64,000 nt of DNA. Source: Mycobacterium colombiense (GTDB lineage Bacteria; Actinomycetota; Actinomycetes; Mycobacteriales; Mycobacteriaceae). The translations under genes were made by a program, and so were the position numbers. This document shows positions 29,250 through 37,820 of the stretch, in pieces; positions within the stretch are counted from its first letter, which is position 1; every line of letters starts with the position of its first letter. The stretch lies in contig NZ_MBEI01000043.1 of NCBI RefSeq assembly GCF_001953985.1, positions 38,196-102,195 on the forward strand, read 5' to 3'. The notes under the pieces are model-generated. The model searched no databases and had not been told where the DNA came from. It was given only the letters and a program-made list of their open reading frames with translations.

Positions 29250-29604
29250 CACATCGGCAGTATGTAAGCGAACGATCACCGCGGGGTGCTGATCGACCAG
29301 GTAGTTCCAAATTCGGCGCGCGCCATCGTAATCCGCATGGCCCGGGTGCACAGCGTCGCCAGCCGGGCGCGCGCTCAGTGTAGCGACCTGCCGATCCGAA
29401 AAGCGCTGAATCGGACCAGCTTCGGCGCTAGCTATAAGACCTCCAAGTCAAGGCGTGGACATCACGGTACGAGCGCGGTTGCTGGGCGCCTAGCCGGATT
29501 GTGCGTCGCATTGGACGGAGTGCGCATACTTCCCGTCGCGGCACGGCGCAGCGGTGACAATGGGATTTAACGTGGTTGATGCGCAGGCGGGAGGAGGTGA
29601 CCAG
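29250..29604. other. Island left boundary, non-coding
   Basis: About 355 bp without a convincing gene; open frames here are short and broken. It marks the change from the conserved mtrAB-lpqB block to the lower-GC accessory block. I see no tRNA, integrase, direct repeat or IS end. A weak TATAAG (29433-29438) may be a -10 box, without a good -35. It ends with a strong ribosome-binding site. Confidence 0.5.
29591..29600 (+). promoter_or_regulatory. Strong ribosome-binding site deciding the methyltransferase start
   Basis: GAGGAGGTGA contains a full-length match to the anti-Shine-Dalgarno core and lies four bases before the GTG at 29605. Upstream in-frame starts at 29554 (GTG) and 29560 (ATG) have no comparable site. 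Confidence 0.7.
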
Positions 29605-30465
29605 GTGTTTGATGACGACACCCGAGCCAAAATCATTGCTAATAAGAACAATTGGGATGCCCGCGCGCCCATCCATGTGGCCAGCGAGTTCTATGGGGTT
29701 GGCGATCGAGATCCGATGAGCTGGTTCGCTCCGTTCGAATGGCGCGATCTCGGCCGGCTCGCCGGTCGCGAAGTCCTGCACTTGCAATGTCACTTGGGCG
29801 TGGAGACTATGGCGTTCGCGATCAAAGGCGCGCGCACCACCGGACTGGATTTCTCGAATGTCTCACTGCAGGCAGCGCGGCGGATCGCTCGCGACGCGGA
29901 CCTGACAATCGATTACGTGCACGCTGATGTCTACGACGCTGTAAAAGCGCTGGGGGCGGAACGCTTTGACATCGTCTACACGGGCAAGGGTGCGCTGTGC
30001 TACCTGCCCGACCTGGACGCGTGGGCGCGAACCGTTGCGAGGCTGCTCAAGCGCGGCGGCTTCCTTTACCTCGTGGAATTCCATCCGCTGCTCAACGCGC
30101 TCGGCCCCACCCAAAATACAAGCCCGGCTCCAGATTTGGTGATCCGCCACGATTATCTTGGCGGTCGTGGATCCGTCGAACGCGACAGCAGCCATAGTTA
30201 CACGGACGGCCCGGGCCTGGCCGGCGACACCGTGCACTACGAGTGGCCACACGGCTTAGGTGAAGTCATCACCGCCATAGCGCAAAGCGGGTTCACCATC
30301 GAAAGCCTCACCGAGACATGCCTTCTTCCCTGGCAGCGCTGGCCGCAGATGGTTCGAGCCGGCAACGGCTGGTGGGCGATGCCGGAAAGCGAGCCGCGAT
30401 TCCCGGTTGTCTACGGGCTCAAGGCAATCAAACGCCAGCGTGGATGCCGGCCGGTCCGAGACTAG
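29605..30465 (+). CDS. SAM-dependent methyltransferase, class I
   Basis: A 286-residue protein. Motif I (VLHLQCHLGVET, near residue 55) departs from the usual DxGxGxG but aligns in position; motif II is TGLDFSNVSL and motif IV is RFDIVYTGKGALCYL. The N-terminus (NKNNWDARAPIH) is common in the Methyltransf_11/25 group acting on small molecules. The C-terminal third is specific and may bind the acceptor. It is the first gene of the accessory island. Substrate unknown. Mixed codon use and about 60% GC in a counted stretch suggest transfer. Confidence 0.85.
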   Translation: MFDDDTRAKIIANKNNWDARAPIHVASEFYGVGDRDPMSWFAPFEWRDLGRLAGREVLHLQCHLGVETMAFAIKGARTTGLDFSNVSLQAARRIARDADLTIDYVHADVYDAVKALGAERFDIVYTGKGALCYLPDLDAWARTVARLLKRGGFLYLVEFHPLLNALGPTQNTSPAPDLVIRHDYLGGRGSVERDSSHSYTDGPGLAGDTVHYEWPHGLGEVITAIAQSGFTIESLTETCLLPWQRWPQMVRAGNGWWAMPESEPRFPVVYGLKAIKRQRGCRPVRD

Positions 30466-30609
30466 GGTATCGCGTCCACCTCGGGCAGGCTCTGGCCAGT
30501 TCGCGCACGCCTCTGGACAGATCACGCAGACTTCCTCCGACCGCGTAGCGCAGCAAAGTTGGCGCCACTAGCGTCGCGTCCGCAGGTGTCGAGAAGGGAC
30601 CCGCGAACG

Positions 30610-31656
30610 ATGGAAAAGGACAAACCGGGGACGGACGGACCGACGGCGGAGGCGTCGAAGGCGCACCTCTGGACACCGGCAAAGGAGTTCGAGGACTTTG
30701 CCCGGGTCTGCTGCGGCCGGCCACACCTGAATCTGCTGGCCGATCCCGATTCGTTTTCGGTGACCCAACGGGTGGGCCGGATGGGTCCGGTCACTTTGTC
30801 CGAGATAGCCGTCGGATCCGACCTGCCCATGGATGGCGGCCAGGTATGCGGCAGCTATCGCGTGATCGTGGTGCAGGCGGGCCACACGGAGGTTGAACAC
30901 AGCGGCCGGACCGTCATCGGCGGTCCGGGCAGTGCGGCCGTGTTCGCGCCGGAGGGTCTCGGCAAAGGGCAATGGGACGCCGGAAGCAGAATAATCTGCT
31001 TGAAGATCGACCGTTTCGCGGTCGATGATGCCCTCAGCGATGCACTGGGTCGGCAGGTGACGTCTCAGGTCGACTTCACGCCGCTCATGCCGACCGATGC
31101 GGCGCCGACTCAGAGTTGGATCAACATGCTGGTGTCGTTCAAGGAGCAGTTCTTCCGGCCCCACAGCGTGCTGAACCAACCGCTGGCCGGACTGCCATTC
31201 GTCGACGGCCTGGTGCGCGGGTTCTTGCTCGCCGCCGAGCATCCCCACCTCGACGCCCTGACCGGAGGCGACCGACTGGCGGCACCGCGCGCGATACGTA
31301 ACGCGATCGAGATGATCGAAGAGGAAGCACACTTGCCATTGACGCTGTCCTCGATCGCCACCCGAAGCCACATAAGTGTCCGCACGTTGCAGCTGGGTTT
31401 CCAGCGCCATTTGGGCACATCGCCGATGGCATATCTGCGTGAGGTTCGGCTGCGCCGGGCGCACGAAACCTTGCTGAGGTCCGACCCATCGATGGATACC
31501 GTGGCTTCGGTCGCTTACCGCTGGGGCTTCAGCAACCTCGGTAGGTTCGCCGCAGCGCACGCGGCTCGCTATCGTGAGACTCCTACCGAGACGTTGCGCC
31601 GCAGAGTGGTCCAGCGCAGCGCACCGGATCTTGTGATCCGCACCAGGACCGCATAG
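30610..31656 (+). CDS. AraC-family transcriptional regulator (paralogue 1)
   Basis: A 348-residue regulator from ATG 30610, preceded by GAGAAGGGA. The N-terminal ~200 residues match a cupin-like AraC sensor domain (AraC_binding_2 type). The C-terminal ~100 form two helix-turn-helix units; the first has LSSIATRSHISVRTLQ and the second AYRWGFSNLGRFAAAH. It is clearly paralogous to the proteins at 31680-32687 and 34350-35342, sharing MAYLREVRLRRAH. Probably a ligand-responsive activator of island genes. It runs tandem with paralogue 2, 23 bp upstream of it. Confidence 0.92.
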   Translation: MEKDKPGTDGPTAEASKAHLWTPAKEFEDFARVCCGRPHLNLLADPDSFSVTQRVGRMGPVTLSEIAVGSDLPMDGGQVCGSYRVIVVQAGHTEVEHSGRTVIGGPGSAAVFAPEGLGKGQWDAGSRIICLKIDRFAVDDALSDALGRQVTSQVDFTPLMPTDAAPTQSWINMLVSFKEQFFRPHSVLNQPLAGLPFVDGLVRGFLLAAEHPHLDALTGGDRLAAPRAIRNAIEMIEEEAHLPLTLSSIATRSHISVRTLQLGFQRHLGTSPMAYLREVRLRRAHETLLRSDPSMDTVASVAYRWGFSNLGRFAAAHAARYRETPTETLRRRVVQRSAPDLVIRTRTA

Positions 31657-31679
31657 CCGTGCCGAAGGAGAGGTCCGCC

Positions 31680-32687
31680 ATGGGGGACCGGATGGCAGAT
31701 GCCGCGGTGACAGTAGACGAAAACGCGTGGGTTTCGGTGGGGTCGGTGGATGACTTTGCCGAGCTGCGGAAAAGCCAGATGGAGTCGTCGGCCCACTGGT
31801 GGCCCGAGATCGGGCCACTTGGCGGCACGAACTCTTTTGCGTTCACACACCGTATGCGCCGGTTCGGTCCGATCACCGTCCTGGACGTGGACTTTCACGA
31901 CAGCGTATGGGTAAATGGCGGTGAGCTGCGTCCTCATTATCACGTCACTCTGCCGGTCGTCTCGCCCCCGGCCATGGACGCTAATCTCCGCATCGCCGCG
32001 GAGCCTGGCTCAGTCGCGGTTTATCGACCCGAGGGCAACGCCGGCGTGGACGGTTACGTCGGCCGTCTATTGGCGGTGATGATCGACCGTCACGCCGTCG
32101 AAGACGCCTTGGCGGATGCGGTCGGGCGTCCGGTAACTTCCCAGATTGACTTCGAGCCCATCATGCAAACCACCACTCAAGCCGTCCGCAGCTGGATTGC
32201 CATGGTGTCGGTATTCACCGAGCAGCTGTTTCGGCCTCGCAGTGTCCTGCACGAGCCGATGGTCGGGATGCCCTTCGTCGATAGCGTGGTCCGCGGTCTC
32301 TTGCTGGCCACGGACCACGCAAACCGCACAACCTTGGCGGGCGAGGCGCCCGAACCTCCGCCGCGCGCCATCGGCGCGGCAATCGAGGTCATCGAGGCCG
32401 AACCGGATCGGCCGTGGACGGTCTCGACGTTGGCCTCGCGCAGCTGTGTCAGCGTCCGTTCGCTACAGCAAGGCTTCCAGCGCCACCTGGGCACCACCCC
32501 GATGGCATACCTTCGCGAGGTCCGGCTGCGCCGGGCTCACCAGGCCCTGCTCGAGTCGGACCCATCGACCGCTACCGTGGCCTCGGTTGCTTACCGCTGG
32601 GGCTTCAGCAACCTCGGCAGGTTCGCTGCCGCACACACCGCTCGCTACCGCGAGCCACCGGTGGAGACGTTGCGCCGCAGTGCTTAG
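31680..32687 (+). CDS. AraC-family transcriptional regulator (paralogue 2)
   Basis: A 335-residue regulator; ATG 31680 has AAGGAGAGG at 31665-31673. The sensor domain is more diverged from the other two (WWPEIGPLGG, HYHVTLPVV), while the HTH region is nearly the same as in paralogue 1, with AYRWGFSNLGRFAAAH identical. Different sensors on the same reader suggest different inducers acting on one type of operator. It converges with the thioesterase, 14 bp away. Confidence 0.92.
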   Translation: MGDRMADAAVTVDENAWVSVGSVDDFAELRKSQMESSAHWWPEIGPLGGTNSFAFTHRMRRFGPITVLDVDFHDSVWVNGGELRPHYHVTLPVVSPPAMDANLRIAAEPGSVAVYRPEGNAGVDGYVGRLLAVMIDRHAVEDALADAVGRPVTSQIDFEPIMQTTTQAVRSWIAMVSVFTEQLFRPRSVLHEPMVGMPFVDSVVRGLLLATDHANRTTLAGEAPEPPPRAIGAAIEVIEAEPDRPWTVSTLASRSCVSVRSLQQGFQRHLGTTPMAYLREVRLRRAHQALLESDPSTATVASVAYRWGFSNLGRFAAAHTARYREPPVETLRRSA

Positions 32688-32701
32688 TTGACAAGCCGAC
32701 C

Positions 32702-33187
32702 TCACACGTAGCGATTGATATCCCTCAACTGCGCCACGACGGACGCCGAGGCGATCGGTTTTCCGTGCTGGTCGGCCAGGTCCGCCCCGACCACCGCCGC
32801 GGTACTTGTCAGCGTCAGCACCCGGGCGGTGGCGACAAACAAGCTTCCCGTCCCCGCCCGCAAATAGTTCACCGTCATCGTCAGCGTCGGCAACCCGTGG
32901 CCCGTCATCAGGGTGCCACAGTGGGTCGCAGCTTGATCTAGCATCTCCGCGATGGATCCACCGCTGAGGCTATCGAACGACGTGAAGCGGTCAGGTCCGG
33001 GGCGATACGAGACGTTCAAGCACTTGTCTTGGCGTGACCCTGTTTCAAATCGGGCGTTCAGCGCCGAAAGCTGGGGCGGCAGTGAGTTATTCATCGCAAC
33101 GATCCACTCTGGCTCGGAAAGCGCTGCTCCGGATTCGCCGAACAGTCGTCGATAGCTATCCCGACTCGACGTGAGGCTATTTTGCAT
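32702..33187 (-). CDS. Hotdog-fold (PaaI-type) thioesterase
   Basis: From ATG 33187 the product is 161 residues (an alternative ATG at 33208 adds seven). The segment FDSLSGGSIAEMLDQAATHCG matches in position the catalytic helix of PaaI/4HBT thioesterases, where HGG(x)nD is common; here Leu-Ser replaces the His, leaving the Asp of MLDQA. LTMTVNYLRAG is the family's central strand. It would hydrolyse an acyl-CoA. Its start overlaps the 3' end of the LLM gene, so AraC3-LLM-thioesterase form one unit. Confidence 0.82.
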   Translation of the reverse strand: MQNSLTSSRDSYRRLFGESGAALSEPEWIVAMNNSLPPQLSALNARFETGSRQDKCLNVSYRPGPDRFTSFDSLSGGSIAEMLDQAATHCGTLMTGHGLPTLTMTVNYLRAGTGSLFVATARVLTLTSTAAVVGADLADQHGKPIASASVVAQLRDINRYV

Positions 33188-34280
33188 CGACGGTCCGCTT
33201 CTGATCATCCGTTTCGCGAATATGGTTGTGCTCTAGGCACGGCGGCGGCTCATGACCCGATTGAGCTGGAACCCACCCCAGCTTTGGTCCGAGTTGCTCG
33301 GCCATGTCGGTGATGATTTGCACCTGATCGTCTTCGTCAAAGCCGTGCGGTAAAGCGAAGGCCACCTCGTCGACGCGCTGAAATCCACGGTGGGCGTGCA
33401 GCGCTTCGGCGAGTTCCGCGGATGTGCCGACGTAGTCGGGCGACACGATCATGCCACGCGGACCTTGAGGTTGCACGGTGCGGTCGATGCGGCTTCGGGC
33501 GTAGGCCCGGTACCGATCTACCTGTCTGGCCGACGCGGAGTCGGTCGGGATAACCACCAATGCCTGTGCCACACGGGCGGTTTCGGGACTGGGATGGTGT
33601 GCGCGGAATGCGTCGATGTGCGTTGCCTGGATCGTGGCGAAGTCACGCGATTGGGTGCCTTCGCTGCTGACCAGATTGGCGGTGAGATAGTTGAGGCCGT
33701 TAAGCCCGGCCCACACCGCGGACTGCATCCCGCCGCCGTACCAGACGCGGCCGGCCAGCCCGGGGGAATGGGGCTGGACTCGGCGGAAGAAATCGTCGTG
33801 GCCCAAGGTCCCCTCGAAATCGCTGACTGGTTCACCGCGCAGGCACGCCAGCAATCGTGCTACCCGCCCCTTGGAGAAGTCCTCCACCTCGTGGGTCTCG
33901 GGATACAGCGCGGCTTTGAAGTGTTCGTAGAGGAGTGGCGTGCCGACCGAGACGCCCGGATTGAGTCGTCCACCGGACAGGACGTCGACGGTTGCCAGAT
34001 CTTCGGCCAGCCGCAGTGGGTTCTCGAGGCCCAGCGGGATTACCGCGGTACCCAACTCGATTCGGCGGGTGCGCTGGCTGGCGGCGGCCAGCAGTGCCAC
34101 CGGCGACGAGATGCCGGGTTGTAGATGCCGTTGTCGTACCCAAACACTGTCGAAGCCCAGGACCTCGGCGCGCTCGATCATCCGCAGTGTCTCCTCGTGG
34201 CCGGATCCCGGATCGGCGGGGTCGAATCGGCCGATGGTGAGGAAACCCATTCTGCGCAAGGCCATCCCGCGCTCAGGCAT
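33177..34280 (-). CDS. Luciferase-like monooxygenase (LLM class, flavin or F420)
   Basis: A 367-residue TIM-barrel oxidoreductase. Hallmarks are MGFLTIGRFDPADPG, GFDSVWVRQRH, RRIELGTAVIPL and DVLSGGRLNPGVSVGTP. The family uses FMNH2 or F420; the sequence alone does not decide, but F420 synthesis genes are in the same window. The ATG at 34280 lacks a clear ribosome-binding site, and ATG 34265 is an alternative. It lies between AraC paralogue 3 and a thioesterase on the minus strand. Substrate unknown. Confidence 0.88.
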   Translation of the reverse strand: MPERGMALRRMGFLTIGRFDPADPGSGHEETLRMIERAEVLGFDSVWVRQRHLQPGISSPVALLAAASQRTRRIELGTAVIPLGLENPLRLAEDLATVDVLSGGRLNPGVSVGTPLLYEHFKAALYPETHEVEDFSKGRVARLLACLRGEPVSDFEGTLGHDDFFRRVQPHSPGLAGRVWYGGGMQSAVWAGLNGLNYLTANLVSSEGTQSRDFATIQATHIDAFRAHHPSPETARVAQALVVIPTDSASARQVDRYRAYARSRIDRTVQPQGPRGMIVSPDYVGTSAELAEALHAHRGFQRVDEVAFALPHGFDEDDQVQIITDMAEQLGPKLGWVPAQSGHEPPPCLEHNHIRETDDQKRTVDAK

Positions 34281-34349
34281 GCCTTCGAAGGTATTGTGTC
34301 GGCTGCATCCCGACTAGCCGAAAGACGCAGTGGTACGGCCAGATTGCGC

Positions 34350-35342
34350 CTAGCGCGGATATGTTCTGCGGTGCAGGGTCGCCGAGGGCGTCTCACCGTA
34401 CCGGTTTGCATGCGCGGTAGCGAACCGGCCGAGATTGGTGAAGCCCCAGCGGTAAGCAACGGAGGACACCGTGACCTCCGTTGGGTCGGCCTCCTGCAGC
34501 GTCTGATGTGCGCGACGCAGTCGGACTTCGCGCAGATATGCCATCGGCGACATGCCCAGATAGCTGCGGAAGCCTTCTTGGAGGGAACGGACACTGACGT
34601 GGCTACGCGCCGCAAGCGAGGAGACGGTCGTCGGCAGGTGGGCCTCACCTTCGATGATGTCGATCGCCACGCGGATAGTGCGAGGAGGAGCATGCCAGAC
34701 CCCGGTTGCGACGGCTTCGCGGTGCGGGTGATCGATGGCCAGTAAGAATCCGCGCACGAGGCTGTCGACATATGGACCCGCGACCAATGGTTGATGAATG
34801 AGGCTGTCGGGCCGGGAGAACTGCTCCGCGAACAGCATCAGCATGTTGACCCAGCTCCGTGTCGGCGCGGCATCGATCGGCGTGATGGGTGCGAAGTCCA
34901 CTTGCGACTTCAAGGATCGACCGAGTGCATCACCGAGAGCGTCGTCGACAGCGCCACGGTCGATCCTCACGCCCAACATCCTGCTGTCCGCCACCCAACG
35001 CGCTGCACCGTAACCCTCCGGCTGGTACACGGCAACGGTGCCGGCACCGGTGCACAGCGAAAGCCCGCTGTGAATGGATTTGAGGCGGCCCGACTGCACC
35101 ACATTGATGCGATATCCGCTGCAGTGCTCGCCGGAATCCATGAATACGTCTGAGCCGGTGATGAATTCGCTGAAGGCGATCGGTCCCATCCGGCCCGTCC
35201 GCTGGGTGAGCGAAAAAGTGTCTAAGTTACCCTGCAGCTTGAGGTGGGGTTCTTGGCAGCACAGAACGGCGAAGTCGTCGAGCGAATTCGTCGTCGTCCA
35301 TCCATCGGTGTCCGAAACCCCAGCTGTCCGCGGGTCGATCAC
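34350..35342 (-). CDS. AraC-family transcriptional regulator (paralogue 3)
   Basis: From GTG 35342 the product is 330 residues and lines up with the starts of the other two paralogues; GAAAGG lies upstream. A longer frame to 35429 is open but its extra residues are basic and unlike the paralogues. Sensor domain and HTH are as in paralogue 1 (VAYRWGFTNLGRFATAH). Being first in the minus-strand unit, it probably controls the LLM and thioesterase genes and perhaps the divergent methyltransferase. Confidence 0.88.
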   Translation of the reverse strand: MIDPRTAGVSDTDGWTTTNSLDDFAVLCCQEPHLKLQGNLDTFSLTQRTGRMGPIAFSEFITGSDVFMDSGEHCSGYRINVVQSGRLKSIHSGLSLCTGAGTVAVYQPEGYGAARWVADSRMLGVRIDRGAVDDALGDALGRSLKSQVDFAPITPIDAAPTRSWVNMLMLFAEQFSRPDSLIHQPLVAGPYVDSLVRGFLLAIDHPHREAVATGVWHAPPRTIRVAIDIIEGEAHLPTTVSSLAARSHVSVRSLQEGFRSYLGMSPMAYLREVRLRRAHQTLQEADPTEVTVSSVAYRWGFTNLGRFATAHANRYGETPSATLHRRTYPR

Positions 35343-35544
35343 TCGGTCAGCCTTTCCACCTTCTGCGGCACCATCGCGTCGGCGAGCCACCGTCGATGCC
35401 AGTGTCGAGGGTACGCCGCAGCGACACAAGCCGGAATCCGGTAGCCCGCGCTATCCGGCCAGAGCGTTGCGTGCCGTGGCTAGGCGGCACTGGATGGGCT
35501 CATTAGCGTTTCCCTTGCTTACCCGATTGAGCGAGGTTGGAGTC

Positions 35545-36378
35545 ATGAGCATTGATCAAACGTTGTCGGATGACAACACATATGTGCTCGGTCATGTCGA
35601 CGCCGAGATCCAGCGCTTGTTGTTGCAGGGTCGTCTGCACAACGACTTCACCGAGCACGTACTGCGTCTGGCCGGTCTGCGGCCCGGAATGCGGGTGCTG
35701 GATGTGGGCTGTGGCCCGGGTGATGTGTCGATCATCGCCGCGCGGCTGGTGGGGCCCGACGGCGCGGTACTGGGCGTGGATGCGGCTGCCGACGTCATCG
35801 AGCTCGCGCGCACGCGTGCCAAAGACCACGGGCTTGAAACCGTGAGCTTCGAGGCAACTGCGATCGATGACATTTCCTTAACCGAGCCCGTCGATGCAGT
35901 GGTCGGGCGGTTGATCCTCATGCACCTGCCCGATCCCGTCGCAGCGCTGCGCCGCCTCGCTTCCATGGTGCGTCCCGGTGGCCTCGTCGCATTTTGTGAA
36001 TCCGACGTCAACGGCGCATACAACGTCGGCGGCCTACCCCTGTTTGCAGCGATGAAAGCGACTGTGGCCGAGGCCTTTAAGGCCGCGGGCCTTGATCCGT
36101 GCTTCGGGGCGAAACTACCGACGCTGTTCCGGCGCGCCGGTCTGCGTGCACCGCGGCTGGCGCTCGGCGCACCGCTGGGCGGGGCCGACGACACCGACAT
36201 CGCGACTTATGTGGCGGAGACTTGGCGCTCGATTTTTCCTTTGGCTGAGCGGCTCGGTTTGGTTCCGGCCGAGCTGGCCGATCTCGACACGGTAAGGCAT
36301 CGCTTGCAAGGCGAAATCGCCGCCGCACAGGCCGTGGCGGTAATGCCTCCGCTGATTTGCGCCTGGACCGAGATATAG
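35545..36378 (+). CDS. SAM-dependent methyltransferase (UbiE/Methyltransf_11 type)
   Basis: A 277-residue enzyme from ATG 35545. Motif I is textbook, VLDVGCGPGDVS (about residues 52-63), followed by LGVDAAADVIELA and DAVVGRLILMHLPD. The C-terminal half (GGLVAFCESDVNG onward) is a substrate cap. Unlike the first methyltransferase of the island it has a classical nucleotide site, so the two are not recent duplicates. It is followed after 10 bp by the acyltransferase-like gene. Likely O- or C-methylation of a small molecule. Confidence 0.9.
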   Translation: MSIDQTLSDDNTYVLGHVDAEIQRLLLQGRLHNDFTEHVLRLAGLRPGMRVLDVGCGPGDVSIIAARLVGPDGAVLGVDAAADVIELARTRAKDHGLETVSFEATAIDDISLTEPVDAVVGRLILMHLPDPVAALRRLASMVRPGGLVAFCESDVNGAYNVGGLPLFAAMKATVAEAFKAAGLDPCFGAKLPTLFRRAGLRAPRLALGAPLGGADDTDIATYVAETWRSIFPLAERLGLVPAELADLDTVRHRLQGEIAAAQAVAVMPPLICAWTEI

Positions 36379-36388
36379 CCCCCTGCAT

Positions 36389-37654
36389 GTGCTCTGGATG
36401 ACGAAAGTGGCTGCATCGCTGGGAACGCGACCCGCCGCCTTTCTGCGGGCGCTCGGGCTCCGGGAACGCTGCTTGTACCGCTACTCCGTGCGCAATCCGC
36501 TACTGTTCGTCCTGGCCGCCGAATTCGACGCGGCCCTCGACGCCCATCTGATCGGCGATGCGCTTTACGCCGTGCAGTGCCGGCATCCATTGCTATCAGC
36601 ACACGTCGAAGACGACCCCGACGCGGGGTTGGGGTTCTACCGCGCCGACGCCGTGGCATCGATAGGCCTGACGTTCCTGCGCGACGCCGAGCAAGATTGG
36701 CAAGCTATCGCCGCCCAGGAACTCACGCGGCCCTTCGATCCTGCCACCGCTCCACTCATGCGGGCAACGCTTGTCACTCAAGCTAATTCGTCGACTTTGC
36801 TGCTCACATTCGATCACGTGATCTCCGACGGCATTTCCTCCGTCTTGGTGCTCAACGACCTGCTTGCCGCACTCAACGGTCAACCACTGCCGCCGCTGCC
36901 ACTACCGGATTCGCTGGAAGACCTGGCAACTCGTAGATTCGATCCTGTCCAGATCACCGCCATCCCAACTGATGCCGGCGATCCGCGCATGGGTGTGCCG
37001 ACAACCATCCGGGCTTTTGATGCGAGTCCGCCGTACTCGCACCGGGTTGCCATGGACCACGATGCCACTGCGCGGCTCGTTGCGCGGTGCCGGGAAGAAC
37101 GCACAACGGTGCATGCAGCGATCGTCGCAGCCGCCTCCCGCGTGCGCGGCGCAGTGTGTGACGAAGATTTCGTCCGCACCTACAGCCCGATAAATGCCAG
37201 GAACCTTGTCGCCCAAGGGCCCGGCTGCTGCTTATCCATCTCCTTCGCATGTACCGGGATGGCGCCGGGGGATGGCAGCGCGTTTTGGTGCCAGGCGCGC
37301 CAGACCGGTGACCTGCTGAAGGGCATGAGGTCTTCTGCCGCACTGATGCTCGGTTCGGCGGTAATCGAAGAATACTTACCGATCGACGCCGACTGCGGCG
37401 CCGCGGAACACTTTCTTCGCACCGTGTTGCCCTTTGAACTGACGATCACCAACTTGGGTGTGCAGAGCGTGCCTGCCTCTCGACCGATTCGGCCACGAGC
37501 CATCTGGGGTCCGGTCGTGCTGACACAGATCGCAGGGGAATATGTGACCGGGGTCGTCACCTACGACGGGCAGCTGAGGATGACCACTTGCACGCACACG
37601 CCCACGGCGCAGTTCCTCGAAAATGTCTGCGAGATACTCGTATACGAATCGTGA
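36389..37654 (+). CDS. Condensation-domain / Pap-type acyltransferase-like protein
   Basis: A 421-residue stand-alone protein resembling the two-lobed CoA-dependent acyltransferase fold of NRPS condensation domains and mycobacterial PapA proteins. The HHxxxDG site reads DHVISDG (residues 142-148): the second, catalytic His (143) and the Asp-Gly are kept, the first His is Asp. RPFDPATAPLMRATLV is a typical condensation-domain stretch. No carrier protein or PKS/NRPS is in the window. Start uncertain: GTG 36389, or ATG 36398 in the same frame. Possibly acylates a product of the neighbouring oxidative genes. Confidence 0.8.
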   Translation: MLWMTKVAASLGTRPAAFLRALGLRERCLYRYSVRNPLLFVLAAEFDAALDAHLIGDALYAVQCRHPLLSAHVEDDPDAGLGFYRADAVASIGLTFLRDAEQDWQAIAAQELTRPFDPATAPLMRATLVTQANSSTLLLTFDHVISDGISSVLVLNDLLAALNGQPLPPLPLPDSLEDLATRRFDPVQITAIPTDAGDPRMGVPTTIRAFDASPPYSHRVAMDHDATARLVARCREERTTVHAAIVAAASRVRGAVCDEDFVRTYSPINARNLVAQGPGCCLSISFACTGMAPGDGSAFWCQARQTGDLLKGMRSSAALMLGSAVIEEYLPIDADCGAAEHFLRTVLPFELTITNLGVQSVPASRPIRPRAIWGPVVLTQIAGEYVTGVVTYDGQLRMTTCTHTPTAQFLENVCEILVYES

Positions 37655-37820
37655 TATCGACGTTGAGAGGTTCGCGTCGAGCTTGCACCGCATCGCACTG
37701 GGCCGTGCGCGGTATGGCCAACACCCTGCGTACGGCGGGTAGTCGTCCCGCCGGTGCGTACCTAGCGTTAGCGGTATGACTAACCCAGCGATCGTCATCC
37801 TTCCCCGTAGGTGAATAGCC

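Noticed and set aside
29250..29604. tRNA, att site or IS end at the left island edge
   Set aside because: No cloverleaf, terminal inverted repeat, or direct repeat matching the right edge near 44529 could be found by eye.
35343..35429. Longer start for AraC paralogue 3
   Set aside because: The additional residues are basic and unlike the two paralogues; the GTG at 35342 gives a start that lines up with them.
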